Assembly: GCA_002412925.1 (NCBI GenBank)
Contig: DHVZ01000020.1
Span: forward strand, 1 to 39,179
Length of the DNA stretch: 39,179 nt
Origin: Anaerolineales bacterium UBA5195
GTDB taxonomy: Bacteria > Chloroflexota > Anaerolineae > Anaerolineales > Villigracilaceae
Direction of reading: 5' to 3'
Shown piece by piece: positions 8,089-16,572 of the stretch (positions within the stretch are counted from its first letter, which is position 1; each line of letters opens with the position of its first letter). The translations under genes and the position numbers were made by a program. Under the pieces are notes generated by a model. The model was not told the DNA's origin. It was given only the letters and a program-made list of their open reading frames with translations, and searched no databases.

Positions 8089-9735
8089 ATGGAATCTACC
8101 GAACGACAAAAACGCTGGCAAAAAGACAATACCATCACTCCTGAGAAAATGGCTCTCGCCAGGCTGGTGCTGGGCGAGGTCATCGAGGGGCGCAATGTCA
8201 TGGACGCTCTGCGCGCTCACCCGCAGGCCGGGGGTGGGGTACTCAGCAAGGCGGCGCTGGTGGCCGCCTATCTCGAGATGACGGCTGCGGGGGAGTTGAA
8301 ACCGGATAAAAGCCTGTTGGAGCGCATCCGCATGAAGCCGGTGCGGACGCTTTCGGGCGTAACGACTGTCACTGTTTTGACCAAACCCTATCCCTGCCCC
8401 GGCAAGTGCATCTTCTGCCCCACCGACGTGCGTATGCCGAAAAGCTACCTGCCCGACGAGCCGGGCGCAATGCGCGCACTCGAACACAACTTCGACCCGT
8501 TTACGCAGGTGCAGTCGCGCATTGCCGCGCTCGAAACCCTTGGCCACCCAACCGATAAGATCGAACTGCTGATCCTGGGCGGCACCTGGAGTTCCTACCG
8601 CCGCGATTATCAGGAATGGTTCGTTCGGCGGTGCTTCGAAGCGATGAATGAAACCCTCACCCCCATCCCTTCTCCCTTGCAGGGAGAGGGGCGCAGGGGT
8701 GAGGGTAATCTCCCCGCCGCCCAGACCCTCAACGAAACCGGGCCGCACCGCAACGTGGGACTGGTCATTGAAACCCGGCCCGATGAAATCACGCCCAAGG
8801 AACTGGCCTGGCTGCGCTACCTGGGCGTCACCAAAGTGCAGATGGGCGCGCAAAGCCTGGATGACGGCATCCTTGAGATGAATAAACGCGGGCATACCGT
8901 TGAACAGACGCGGCAGGCTGTCGCCCTGCTGCGCGCCGCCGGGTTCAAGGTCGTCCTGCACTGGATGCCCAACTTGCACGGCGCAACTCTCGAAAGTGAC
9001 CGCGCCGATTTTGCCCGTCTCTGGGAGGGCTTCTGCCCCGATGAGATTAAAATCTACCCGAACCAACTACTCGCCAACACCGAGCTTTACGATGTCTGGC
9101 AGCGCGGCGAATATCACCCCTACACCACCGAACAATTGATCGACTTGATCGCCGAGATCAAGCCTACCATCCCGCGCTATTGCCGCGTCAACCGCATCAT
9201 CCGCGACATCCCCTCGACCAATGTGGTGGAAGGCAACAAACGCACCAGCCTGCGGCAGGATGTCCATACTGAAATGAAACGGCGCGGAACGAAATGCAGC
9301 TGCATCCGCTGCCGGGAAGTGCGCGGGACGAACGTGGATTCAACCACCCTGCGGCTGGCTGACCTGGTCTATCGGGCTGGTTCTGCCGAAGAACATTTTC
9401 TCTCCTACATCACGCCCGATGACCAGATCGCCGGCTTCATTCGGCTTTCCCTGCCTTTGGCTGGTTCTCCCGCTACCGGGCTGGCGGATCTTGACGGCGC
9501 GGCCCTGATTCGCGAAGTCCATGTTTACGGGCAGTCCCTGCCAGTCGGCGCGGAGACAAGCGGCGCGGCCCAGCATATCGGCCTGGGGACACAACTGCTG
9601 CTCGAAACCGAATCCATCGCACGCGCGCATGGATTCGGACGCCTGGCCGTCATCTCAGCCATTGGGACGCGCAAATATTACCTGGATCGGGGTTTCGAAC
9701 GCGGGGAACTTTACCTGGTAAAAGAGATTGGATAA
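8089..9735 (+). CDS. elp3: Elp3 homologue: radical SAM / GNAT tRNA U34 carboxymethyl synthase
   Basis: Elp3 uses S-adenosylmethionine and acetyl-CoA to make 5-carboxymethyl-type modifications at U34 of tRNA; in eukaryotes it works inside Elongator, in bacteria alone. The 548-residue protein has the radical SAM cluster C103, C107, C110 in PYPCPGKCIFCPTD, core motifs such as ILGGTWSSYRRDY and IETRPDEI, and the Elp3 linker with the RCREVRG segment. The C-terminal GNAT domain (about 470-548) has REVHVYGQS, the acetyl-CoA loop IGLGTQLL and YYLDRGF. An unusual insertion at residues 189-207 (LTPIPSPLQGEGRRGEG) is encoded by a 52-base palindromic repeat. It falls between two core motifs and keeps the frame. 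Confidence 0.9.
   Translation: MESTERQKRWQKDNTITPEKMALARLVLGEVIEGRNVMDALRAHPQAGGGVLSKAALVAAYLEMTAAGELKPDKSLLERIRMKPVRTLSGVTTVTVLTKPYPCPGKCIFCPTDVRMPKSYLPDEPGAMRALEHNFDPFTQVQSRIAALETLGHPTDKIELLILGGTWSSYRRDYQEWFVRRCFEAMNETLTPIPSPLQGEGRRGEGNLPAAQTLNETGPHRNVGLVIETRPDEITPKELAWLRYLGVTKVQMGAQSLDDGILEMNKRGHTVEQTRQAVALLRAAGFKVVLHWMPNLHGATLESDRADFARLWEGFCPDEIKIYPNQLLANTELYDVWQRGEYHPYTTEQLIDLIAEIKPTIPRYCRVNRIIRDIPSTNVVEGNKRTSLRQDVHTEMKRRGTKCSCIRCREVRGTNVDSTTLRLADLVYRAGSAEEHFLSYITPDDQIAGFIRLSLPLAGSPATGLADLDGAALIREVHVYGQSLPVGAETSGAAQHIGLGTQLLLETESIARAHGFGRLAVISAIGTRKYYLDRGFERGELYLVKEIG
8654..8705. repeat. REP-like palindrome inside the elp3 coding sequence
   Basis: Outer arms ccctcacccc (8654-8663) and ggggtgaggg (8696-8705) are perfect complements. 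Inner arms tctccc (8671-8676) and gggaga (8682-8687) enclose the loop ttgca. Such ctcaccccc/ggggtgag palindromes are common intergenic repeats in bacterial genomes. Here it is translated in frame within elp3. Confidence 0.8.
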
Positions 9736-9773
9736 CAAAAAACGACGGGGCGCTTGCTCCGTCGTTTTTTGTT
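9734..9773. terminator. Bidirectional terminator between elp3 and the membrane-anchored unknown
   Basis: aacaaaaaacgacgg (9734-9748) pairs with ccgtcgttttttgtt (9759-9773), with A and T runs on both sides. It serves the two converging genes. Confidence 0.85.
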
Positions 9774-9786
9774 GTTTGCGTCTTGT

Positions 9787-10497
9787 TTATTTCTTTTCCC
9801 AATCCGTAATCGCTGATTTAATCAGACCCTGGATGTCAGCGTCAGGGACGGCGTCCACACCCGGGTAGCGGCTTGCGCCAACGAAAACGACCACTTCCCC
9901 AAGCGAGCCTTCTTCCAGGCGAATACCCTTGCCCGCGAATGAGGTTCCAGACAGCTTGGCCTGCAAAACTTCATCGATCATCGAGACAAGGCTGACGCTT
10001 TTGATTTGATCGGGAGTTTTGATTTCATTCTTTAATAAACTGCGCAGACCGCGCAATGCATCGACTTTAGGCTGGGTCGGCGGCGGGACAGGGATCTGAG
10101 CCGCCGCTGTAGCGGTAAGCGGTTTCGGATAAGATGATTCCGGCGCAGGCTGGGCGGGAGTGAAAACCGCCGCAGGGGCCGGTTTCCCATCAATCCAGGG
10201 GCGCATCTGCACAATCACGTTGACCAATCGCTGGCGCTGTTCTGCGTTGATGGCATTGGGGTCTTCGAGCCGCGCGCCGTCCAATTCGAGATGCCATTTG
10301 ATGGCCGGGTCAACGGTGACTTTCAAAACGGTGTGCTCCCCCGCCACTTCCTGATCTTTGGGTGTCTCTTCGGCTGCCTTGGAATGTTCTTCCAGTTTCT
10401 TTTGGGCGGCCTGGGTCAGGCGGCTGTCAAAAATGCCGATAAAATAACCGGCAACTGCCGCCACAATGATGAGAATAACCGCTGGACCAATATCCAT
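9787..10497 (-). CDS. Membrane-anchored protein of unknown function
   Basis: I do not recognise this 236-residue protein. It starts MDIGPAVILIIVAAVAGYFI, a single N-terminal membrane segment (about 4-22). A charged helical stretch follows (DSRLTQAAQKKLEEHSKAAEE), then a conserved-looking block (about 55-105), a Pro/Ala-rich linker (about 108-145) and a folded C-terminal part of about 85 residues ending in ITDWEKK. The start at 10497 overlaps the mutM stop by one base (TAATG), which predicts translational coupling and rules out the longer frame to 10581. It is the last gene of the prs-GNAT-mutM operon. No enzyme motif is visible; a scaffold or membrane-tethered role is a guess. Confidence 0.75.
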   Translation of the reverse strand: MDIGPAVILIIVAAVAGYFIGIFDSRLTQAAQKKLEEHSKAAEETPKDQEVAGEHTVLKVTVDPAIKWHLELDGARLEDPNAINAEQRQRLVNVIVQMRPWIDGKPAPAAVFTPAQPAPESSYPKPLTATAAAQIPVPPPTQPKVDALRGLRSLLKNEIKTPDQIKSVSLVSMIDEVLQAKLSGTSFAGKGIRLEEGSLGEVVVFVGASRYPGVDAVPDADIQGLIKSAITDWEKK

Positions 10498-11297
10498 TAT
10501 TTCACCTGACAGGTTGGACAGAAATGTGTGCCGCGCTGCCCCACCACTATCCGCTGGATGGGTGTGCCGCACACCAGGCATGGTTGGCCTTCACGGTCGT
10601 AAACCCGGAAATAGTTTTGGAAATTCCCGCCGCGATAGACCCAATCAATGCTGGCGCCATTATGTTCGATGCCAGCCAATAAAACGGACTGAATGGCCTG
10701 ATAAAGCCGTTCAGCTTCATTCAATACAATTGTATCCGAAACTCGTAATGGATGCACCCCCGACAAATATAATGCTTCATCGGTGTAGATATTTCCCAAT
10801 CCCGCCAGGAAGGTCTGGTCAAGCAGGAGCGGCTTCACCTGGCGATGACGCGCAAGTAAACGGGCATGGAGCACCTGGGGCGTAAAAGCCGGGTCGAAGG
10901 GTTCCGGGCCAAGGCTGCCAAGCACGTCTTCAGGATGGTTTGTCAGCCAGACATGCCCAAACTTGCGGATGTCGTTGAAAACCAGGGTACGGCCATCTGA
11001 AAGAGACAAGTGCAAACGGTCATGCTTTTCCGGCAGGTGCGGGGATGGGCGCATCCACAAATCGCCGCTCATCCGCAAGTGCAGGAATAAATGTCCACGG
11101 GAGAGTACCAGCCAGAGATATTTGGCGCGGCGAGTGACCTGCCGGATTTCCTGTCCGCGGATTTGCTCAAGAAACTCTTCAGGAGCAGGCATGGATAGTG
11201 TCCGCGGCCAGAAAAGCTGGGCCGAAATAATCTCGCGCCCGGTTAATTCCAGGCGCAGGGAACGGGCAAAAGTCTCAACTTCAGGCAGTTCAGGCAT
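10497..11297 (-). CDS. mutM: Formamidopyrimidine-DNA glycosylase
   Basis: Base-excision repair enzyme that removes 8-oxoguanine and formamidopyrimidines and cuts the abasic site. The 266 residues have the normal length. The N terminus MPELPEVET supplies the catalytic P2 and E3 after removal of Met. K59 is in RRAKYL, the helix-two-turn-helix region holds GLGNIYTDEAL, and the C-terminal zinc finger has C240, C243, C260 and C263, with catalytic R255. It overlaps the GNAT gene upstream by eight bases and the unknown membrane gene downstream by one base, so it belongs to a tight operon. Confidence 0.95.
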   Translation of the reverse strand: MPELPEVETFARSLRLELTGREIISAQLFWPRTLSMPAPEEFLEQIRGQEIRQVTRRAKYLWLVLSRGHLFLHLRMSGDLWMRPSPHLPEKHDRLHLSLSDGRTLVFNDIRKFGHVWLTNHPEDVLGSLGPEPFDPAFTPQVLHARLLARHRQVKPLLLDQTFLAGLGNIYTDEALYLSGVHPLRVSDTIVLNEAERLYQAIQSVLLAGIEHNGASIDWVYRGGNFQNYFRVYDREGQPCLVCGTPIQRIVVGQRGTHFCPTCQVK

Positions 11298-11832
11298 CTT
11301 TTTTTATCAAGGCTTGCAGGTCATTCCAGCCATAGGCCACTTCCATCAGGTTTTGGCCGTGGATGTCGATTTCTCTTTCACGCAAATATCTGCCGCCCAG
11401 CGCTTCGTAAAAATGTCGCGCCGGATTGTCACACAGCACCCAGATCAGCATGTTCGTCATCCCAGCGGTGATGAGTGAATGGGCGCTGGCTTCCACCAGT
11501 CTCCTGCCAAAGCCCCGCTTCTGGTAATCCTGCAAGAGATAGAGCGCGTAGATTTCGCCCCGGTAGGCAGGGTCACCATCCCGCTCGACACCGCCAGATG
11601 AAAAGCCAACCACTTGCCCGGCAAGCTCAACCAGCCATGTGAAACTCTTCGGTTCGGGGGCGGCAAGCCTTTCAAACCAGCGTTCTTGACGCGCTGCCAC
11701 TGACAACCCAGCGAGCGTTTCGTCCGAAATAATCCCTTTGTAAGCTGTTCGCCAGGTTTCAACGCCGACGCGGGCCAACCCGGCAGCATCGGCAGGCTGC
11801 GCAGGCCGTAAAATAAATGACTCGGGCTGCAT
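11290..11832 (-). CDS. GNAT-family N-acetyltransferase
   Basis: Acetyl-CoA-dependent acetyltransferase of 180 residues. The fold is recognisable from ILRPAQPADAAGLARV at the N terminus, the central strand EIYALYLLQDYQKRGFGRRLVEA with the pyrophosphate loop QKRGFG, and the family's C-terminal NPARHFYEALGGRYL. The N-terminal WRTAYKGIISDETLAGLS is typical of a common bacterial subfamily with unknown acceptors. It starts six bases after the prs stop and overlaps mutM by eight bases, so it is co-transcribed with both. The substrate cannot be inferred. Confidence 0.85.
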   Translation of the reverse strand: MQPESFILRPAQPADAAGLARVGVETWRTAYKGIISDETLAGLSVAARQERWFERLAAPEPKSFTWLVELAGQVVGFSSGGVERDGDPAYRGEIYALYLLQDYQKRGFGRRLVEASAHSLITAGMTNMLIWVLCDNPARHFYEALGGRYLREREIDIHGQNLMEVAYGWNDLQALIKKDA

Positions 11833-11838
11833 CTGATG

Positions 11839-12828
11839 CTATTCGTTAAACATCTCGCCGACACTGCGGCCTTCGTGCGCGCGTAAAATCACTTCCCCGA
11901 TCAATGGCGCAATCGACAGGATCGTCAGGCGGTCTTTGAGCAAAATCAGTTTTTCCGGCGGGATGGGCACGGTATCGGTGGTAACAAACTCGGTCACCGG
12001 CATGGCAGTGATCCGGTCGACAGCATTGGATGAAAAAATTGCATGCACACAAACGACATAGACATTCCGGGCGCCGTGCTCCTTGACGAGGTCCACAGCC
12101 TGGCTGATGGAACCGCCCGTATCGATCTCGTCATCCACCAGAATCACGTCGCGATTATTGACCTCGCCAATGATGGTCAGCGCCTGGGCTTTGGCATCGT
12201 TCGCCACACGGCGTTTTTCAATGAACGCAATCGGGGCATCAATTGTGGCTGCCAGGTTGCGGCCCTTTTTGGCGAAACCCAGGTCCACGGTCACCACCAC
12301 CGGGTCTTTCATTTTTGAGCGCAAAGTTCTCAGGTACTCAGAGATGATATGAAAACCGGTCAGGACATCACCAGGGATGGAGAAAAAACCCTGAACCTGT
12401 CCCGCATGAGGATCGATCAGCATATAACGCTCGGCTCCGGCCACCTCGATCATATCGGCAATCAGGCGGGCCGTGATCGGCACGCGCGGCTGGTCTTTTT
12501 TATCTGAACGACCATAAGCATAGTATGGAATGACCGCCGTGACACGCGCCGCCGAATCCAGCTTGAGGGTTTGGAGCAAAATCAGCAATTCCATCAGGTT
12601 GCGATGAACCGGCGAAGAAGTTGTCTGGATGAGATAAACATCCTGGCCGCGCACACTGGAGTGCAGTTTCACGAACAGATTCTCGTTGGGGAATTGGATG
12701 ATATCCCGGCCACACAAAGGCTCTTTGACATAATCCGAAATCTTTTGGGCCAGTTCCGCCGAACCGGTGCCGGCATACAATTTGATGCCGCCGTACACTT
12801 TCATATCACGATGAGTATTATGCGCCAT
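11839..12828 (-). CDS. prs: Ribose-phosphate pyrophosphokinase (PRPP synthetase)
   Basis: Makes phosphoribosyl pyrophosphate from ribose 5-phosphate and ATP for nucleotide, His, Trp and NAD synthesis. The 329 residues fit the family. Visible motifs are the flexible loop region IPYYAYGRSDKKDQPR, DPHAGQVQGFF, and the PRPP-binding loop VILVDDEIDTGGSI. The segment normally read as SPDxGG is changed to VTVDLGFAKKGR, so the enzyme is divergent there. The start is fixed by AAGGA five bases before the ATG at 12828. It is the first gene of the operon prs-GNAT-mutM-unknown and lies 85 bases after meaB. Confidence 0.9.
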   Translation of the reverse strand: MAHNTHRDMKVYGGIKLYAGTGSAELAQKISDYVKEPLCGRDIIQFPNENLFVKLHSSVRGQDVYLIQTTSSPVHRNLMELLILLQTLKLDSAARVTAVIPYYAYGRSDKKDQPRVPITARLIADMIEVAGAERYMLIDPHAGQVQGFFSIPGDVLTGFHIISEYLRTLRSKMKDPVVVTVDLGFAKKGRNLAATIDAPIAFIEKRRVANDAKAQALTIIGEVNNRDVILVDDEIDTGGSISQAVDLVKEHGARNVYVVCVHAIFSSNAVDRITAMPVTEFVTTDTVPIPPEKLILLKDRLTILSIAPLIGEVILRAHEGRSVGEMFNE

Positions 12829-12913
12829 AATTTCCTTCCGATTTACTCTTCGGCATACAATCAGCGAACAATCTCACGCCCCACTATCCGCAGGCAGAGC
12901 TGTTCAGCGTAAA

Positions 12914-13918
12914 TCATACACCGCTCCCTTTTAATAACACATTAACCGCCTCGCGAGGCGAAATCTTTCGATTCTGTATGGATTCCAGCATTTCATCCAA
13001 CCTGGATTCGGGGACGCTGGCACGGAAACGGGCTACCAGTCTTTGCTGGATGGAAAGGTCAAACTCAGCCTCCAGCCTGGCTCTCTCGCGGGTCAACCAT
13101 TCGCCGCTCTGGCGTAAGTGCTCCGCATGCGCCTGGATCGACTCAATCAGTCCGGGCAGCCCAGTCCCGTCAGTGGCCACCGTCCGCTGGATCGGCGTCA
13201 TCCACAATAAGGGCTTGGGGGCAGAGGCTCCAGGCGCATCCACAAGCATCGTCTGACCGTGATGCTGGAAGATTTTTGGCACCGGGTGGGCCAAATCCAG
13301 CATGGATTTTAAGGCCCGTTCCGTGCTTTCCACCCCGGGCCGGTCAGCCTTGTTGATGACCAGGATATCGGCAATTTCCAGAATACCAGCTTTGATGGCC
13401 TGGATATCGTCCCCCAGACCCGGCGCTTCAATGACTAGCGTGGTATGCGCCAGTCGGGCAATATCCACTTCACTCTGACCCGCCCCAACCGTTTCAATCA
13501 GGATGATCTCAAACCCGGCAGCGTCGAAAACCTGCACAACACCCGCCGTCGCCTGCGCCAACCCGCCCAGTGAGCCGCGCGAGGCCATCGAGCGGATAAA
13601 CACGCCCGGATCGCCGGAAAGATCGCGCATCCGCACCCGGTCACCCAGCACAGCCCCGCCCGTAAACGGGCTGGATGGGTCAATCGCCACAATCGCCACG
13701 CGCTTGCCCAGGTTTCGAAAGGATAACGCCACCTGGTTCACCAGCGACGATTTTCCCGTGCCGGGCGCGCCGGTCACACCGATCAGGTGCGCTTGGCCAG
13801 TGTGCGCAAAAAGCGCCTCCAGGGCCTGTTGGCCTTCGATGGTCTCATTTTCGACATGGGTCAGCAAGCGGGCCAGGGAAAGACGATCGCCTGAGAGAAC
13901 GGATTGCGCCAGGGTCAT
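12914..13918 (-). CDS. meaB: Methylmalonyl-CoA mutase-associated GTPase MeaB
   Basis: G3E-type P-loop GTPase that guards adenosylcobalamin loading and repair of methylmalonyl-CoA mutase. The 334 residues include the Walker A GAPGTGKSS (about 50-58), AIDPSSPFTGGAVLGDR, the switch/Walker B part ETVGAGQSEVDIA and the base-specificity motif NKAD. The C-terminal helices (about 260-334) form the family's dimerisation arm. It starts five bases after the B12-binding subunit gene, so the two are one transcript, which strongly supports the assignment over other ArgK-like GTPases. The large mutase subunit is not in the window. Confidence 0.93.
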   Translation of the reverse strand: MTLAQSVLSGDRLSLARLLTHVENETIEGQQALEALFAHTGQAHLIGVTGAPGTGKSSLVNQVALSFRNLGKRVAIVAIDPSSPFTGGAVLGDRVRMRDLSGDPGVFIRSMASRGSLGGLAQATAGVVQVFDAAGFEIILIETVGAGQSEVDIARLAHTTLVIEAPGLGDDIQAIKAGILEIADILVINKADRPGVESTERALKSMLDLAHPVPKIFQHHGQTMLVDAPGASAPKPLLWMTPIQRTVATDGTGLPGLIESIQAHAEHLRQSGEWLTRERARLEAEFDLSIQQRLVARFRASVPESRLDEMLESIQNRKISPREAVNVLLKGSGV

Positions 13919-13923
13919 CTTAA

Positions 13924-14322
13924 TTAGGCCGCAACCGCCTCGCGAATCTTGGTGATAATCTGTTCAGTAGATGCACCGGGGCCATAGACACCGGCAATCC
14001 CCATCTCTTTCAGCTTGGGCGCATCTTCATCGGGGATGATCCCACCGATGAAAACTTTGACATGCCCCTGACCGTTGGCCTTGAGCAATTCAAGAATCCG
14101 CGGCGCCAGGGCAATGTGCGCGCCGGAGAGAATCGATAAACCGACCACATCCACATCTTCCTGCAAGGCCGCCTCGGCAATCATTTCGGGCGTCTGGCGC
14201 AGGCCTGTATAGATCACTTCCATACCCGCATCACGCAAGGCGCGGGCAACCACTTTTGCTCCACGGTCATGCCCGTCCAGGCCGGGTTTGGCAACGAGCA
14301 CACGAATTTTTTTCTCAGTCAT
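13924..14322 (-). CDS. Methylmalonyl-CoA mutase, small B12-binding subunit
   Basis: Stand-alone cobalamin-binding domain of 132 residues. In this split form of the mutase it combines with a separate catalytic chain to interconvert succinyl-CoA and methylmalonyl-CoA. The cobalt-ligating His is H18 in KPGLDGHDRGAKV (the DxHxxG motif). The other cobalamin contacts are in VVGLSILSGAH and the GGIIP segment. It begins with a good GGAGG site seven bases before the ATG, and a minus-strand TATAAT lies at 14353-14358. MeaB follows directly. The size excludes a full-length mutase. Confidence 0.93.
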   Translation of the reverse strand: MTEKKIRVLVAKPGLDGHDRGAKVVARALRDAGMEVIYTGLRQTPEMIAEAALQEDVDVVGLSILSGAHIALAPRILELLKANGQGHVKVFIGGIIPDEDAPKLKEMGIAGVYGPGASTEQIITKIREAVAA

Positions 14323-14352
14323 TTTTCCTCCACAGGGGGATAATTCAAACTG

Positions 14353-14358
14353 ATTATA
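14353..14358 (-). promoter_or_regulatory. -10 box for the B12-subunit/meaB operon
   Basis: TATAAT on the minus strand (14353-14358), about 30 bases upstream of the start codon. The -35 is weak (TTTTGG at 17-base spacing, or TTGGGG at 15). Confidence 0.55.
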
Positions 14359-14386
14359 CTATGTGAAGTCTGTCCCCAAAATTGAC

Positions 14387-14454
14387 ATACGTCGCACCTT
14401 CATGTGAGAAAAATACCTTTGGCCTGGGCCAATTTTCTCGAAGGTGCGACGTAT
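14387..14454. repeat. Long inverted repeat between thrS and the B12-subunit gene
   Basis: Fifteen-base perfect arms atacgtcgcaccttc (14387-14401) and gaaggtgcgacgtat (14440-14454) enclose a second pair, gagaaaa (about 14406-14412) and ttttctc (about 14433-14439). The whole makes a 68-base hairpin. It could terminate thrS transcription, but the thrS stop is about 70 bases away and no T run follows the stem on the minus strand. A small mobile repeat is equally possible. Confidence 0.75.
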
Positions 14455-14527
14455 TAGGTTTTTCAAGGAGTCCAAAGTCTCCGAATTCGGCACAAAATCA
14501 AGAGATTCTGCACTCCGCTTGCTTTTG

Positions 14528-16333
14528 CTATAACTCGCTCGAACGTTTGGCAATCCGATCCAGCACCAGCGCCTCGAACTCGGCCACCGGGATGTTGTTC
14601 TTCTGGCTGCCATCACGACCACGCAGGGAAACTTGCCCGGCTTCAACTTCGTTCGCGCCCACGACCAGCATGTAGGGCACCTTCATCAACTGCGCACTGC
14701 GAATTTTGGCATTCATGCGTTCCGAGTTGAGATCAGCGCTGGCGCGGACGCCTTTTTCGCGCAACTGCGCGGCCAGCTGCGTGGCATACTCATTCTGCCC
14801 ATCTGTGATCGGGATGACTCGCACTTGCTCGGGTGCCAGCCAGACCGGGAAAGCCCCGGCATAGTGCTCGAGCAGAAATCCGATCATCCGTTCGTGCGTG
14901 CTGAGCGGCGCGCGATGAATGCAGAGCGGGATTTCTTCGACGCCTTCCTTGTTGATGAATTTCAGGTCAAAGCGTTCAGGCACGGCAAAATCGACCTGGT
15001 TCGTGGCCAGCGTAAACTCGCGCCCCACCGCGCTCCAGATCTGGACATCGATTTTCGGTCCGTAGAAAGCGGCTTCGTTTTCCACTTCCACAAACGGCAC
15101 GCCGCCGTTCTGCATGGCGCGACGCACCATGTCTTCGGTCTTTAACCACAGGCGCTCGTTATCGACGAATTTCTTACCCAGCCCGGCCTTGCCGTGCAGC
15201 GAAAAGCGCATGACGTATTTGCCGATGTTGAACAAGTCGAAATACTTCTTGTAGAGGTCGATCACGCCCATGAATTCCTGCTCGAACTGTTCCTCAGAGC
15301 AGTAAATATGGGCATCGTTCATCTGCATCGAGCGCACGCGCATCAGGCCAAAAAGTTCACCTGATTTCTCATAGCGATAGCAGGTCCCATATTCCGCCAG
15401 GCGGATGGGCAGATCGCGGTAGGAGCGCGGGCGGGCGCTGAAAATCTTGTGGTGCATCGGGCAGTTCATCGGCTTGACGTAATACTTCACGCCCTCGAGT
15501 TCCATGGGCGGGTACATGCTCTCGGCATAGTAAGGCAGGTGGCCGGAGCGAATGAACAGGTCTTCCTTCGTCAGGTTTGGCGTACGGACGCGCTGGTAAC
15601 CGGCTTTTTCTTCCACTTCTTTTGCCAGGTTCTCCAGTTCGTCGGCGACGATTGTCCCGTTCGGCATCCAGAGCGGCAGACCGGGGCCAACTTCATCGTC
15701 GAAGAAGAAGATTTCCAGTTCCTTGCCCAGCTTGCGATGGTCGCGCTTCTTGGCTTCTTCGAGCATCTGGAGATATTGCTTGAGTTCATCGGGCTTTTCC
15801 CAGGCCGTGCCGTAGATGCGCGTCAACATCTTGTTGTGCTCGTCGCCGCGCCAGTAGGCCCCGGCAATCGACATCAGCTTGAAAGCCGAGGGGTTGATCT
15901 GTCTCGTCGTTTCCACGTGCGGCCCACGGCAGAGGTCCGTGAACGTGTCGCTCTGGTAAAGTGAAATTTCGGGCTTTTCATTCAGCGGATTTCCGTATTC
16001 ATCCAGGCCGCCTTTTTCGAGGCCTTCGATCAATTCGAGCTTATAGGGTTGATCCTTGAAAACCTGGCGGGCATCTTCAGCCGAGACAACCTTCTTCTCG
16101 AACTTGTGGCCGCCCGCCACGATCTGCCTCATCCGTTTTTCGATCTTTTCCAAGTCTTCGAGAGTGATCGGCTGCGGAAGGTCAAAATCATAGTAAAAAC
16201 CATTTTCCACAGGCGGGCCGATCGTGTACTTTGTCTCCGGGTAAAACTCGAGCACCGCCTGGGCCATGATATGCGCGGCTGAATGGCGGATACAGTACAA
16301 CTGCGTCTCTTCGTAACGAATATTCTCAGACAT
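14528..16333 (-). CDS. thrS: Threonyl-tRNA synthetase without TGS domain
   Basis: Class II aminoacyl-tRNA synthetase charging tRNA-Thr. AAAGGAG six bases upstream fixes the start at MSENIRYEETQL (16333); the longer open frame to 16477 would reach into the T-box region. The 601 residues begin directly with the editing domain (HxxxH as H17/H21 in IRHSAAHIMAQA, then CRGPH), so the usual N-terminal TGS domain of about 60 residues is absent. The catalytic domain has the zinc Cys in MNCPMHH, motif 2 around RVRSMQMNDAHIY and motif 3 near STHERMIGFLLEHY. The anticodon-binding domain starts around FPVWLAPEQVRVIPI. Expression should be controlled by the T-box leader. Confidence 0.94.
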   Translation of the reverse strand: MSENIRYEETQLYCIRHSAAHIMAQAVLEFYPETKYTIGPPVENGFYYDFDLPQPITLEDLEKIEKRMRQIVAGGHKFEKKVVSAEDARQVFKDQPYKLELIEGLEKGGLDEYGNPLNEKPEISLYQSDTFTDLCRGPHVETTRQINPSAFKLMSIAGAYWRGDEHNKMLTRIYGTAWEKPDELKQYLQMLEEAKKRDHRKLGKELEIFFFDDEVGPGLPLWMPNGTIVADELENLAKEVEEKAGYQRVRTPNLTKEDLFIRSGHLPYYAESMYPPMELEGVKYYVKPMNCPMHHKIFSARPRSYRDLPIRLAEYGTCYRYEKSGELFGLMRVRSMQMNDAHIYCSEEQFEQEFMGVIDLYKKYFDLFNIGKYVMRFSLHGKAGLGKKFVDNERLWLKTEDMVRRAMQNGGVPFVEVENEAAFYGPKIDVQIWSAVGREFTLATNQVDFAVPERFDLKFINKEGVEEIPLCIHRAPLSTHERMIGFLLEHYAGAFPVWLAPEQVRVIPITDGQNEYATQLAAQLREKGVRASADLNSERMNAKIRSAQLMKVPYMLVVGANEVEAGQVSLRGRDGSQKNNIPVAEFEALVLDRIAKRSSEL

Positions 16334-16502
16334 TCTGGCTCCTTTTTTTATGGAGTCGAGCAGCTGGCTGCTTGACAGAGTGTATAAAAGTTGAATTAGC
16401 CGCCAAAATTGGACATGGCGAACCCGGATTTGGCAGCTAACTTCCTCCGAGCCGCCACAGAGTAATAGTCTGATCATCAGTCATGGCAAGCCTCCAGATA
16501 AT

Positions 16503-16533
16503 AAAAAAACTCTCACCCACAACGGGGCGAGAG
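16503..16533 (-). terminator. T-box-controlled terminator of thrS
   Basis: On the minus strand ctctcgccc (16533-16525) pairs with gggtgagag (16518-16510), followed by seven Ts (16509-16503). It is the attenuator of the T-box leader, about 170 bases before the thrS start. Confidence 0.88.
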
Positions 16534-16572
16534 CGCTTACGCGTCACGCGGTTCCACCCGATTTACCCTGAA

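Noticed and set aside
7858..9066. 402-codon minus-strand open frame across the HIT gene and elp3
   Set aside because: Antisense of two clear genes, with low-complexity composition and no family motif.
14382..14675. Plus-strand open frame over the thrS end and the inverted repeat
   Set aside because: Covers the 3' end of thrS antisense and a palindrome; no start signal.
16334..16477. Longer thrS start (49 extra residues)
   Set aside because: The extension is not a TGS domain and lies upstream of a clear ribosome-binding site.
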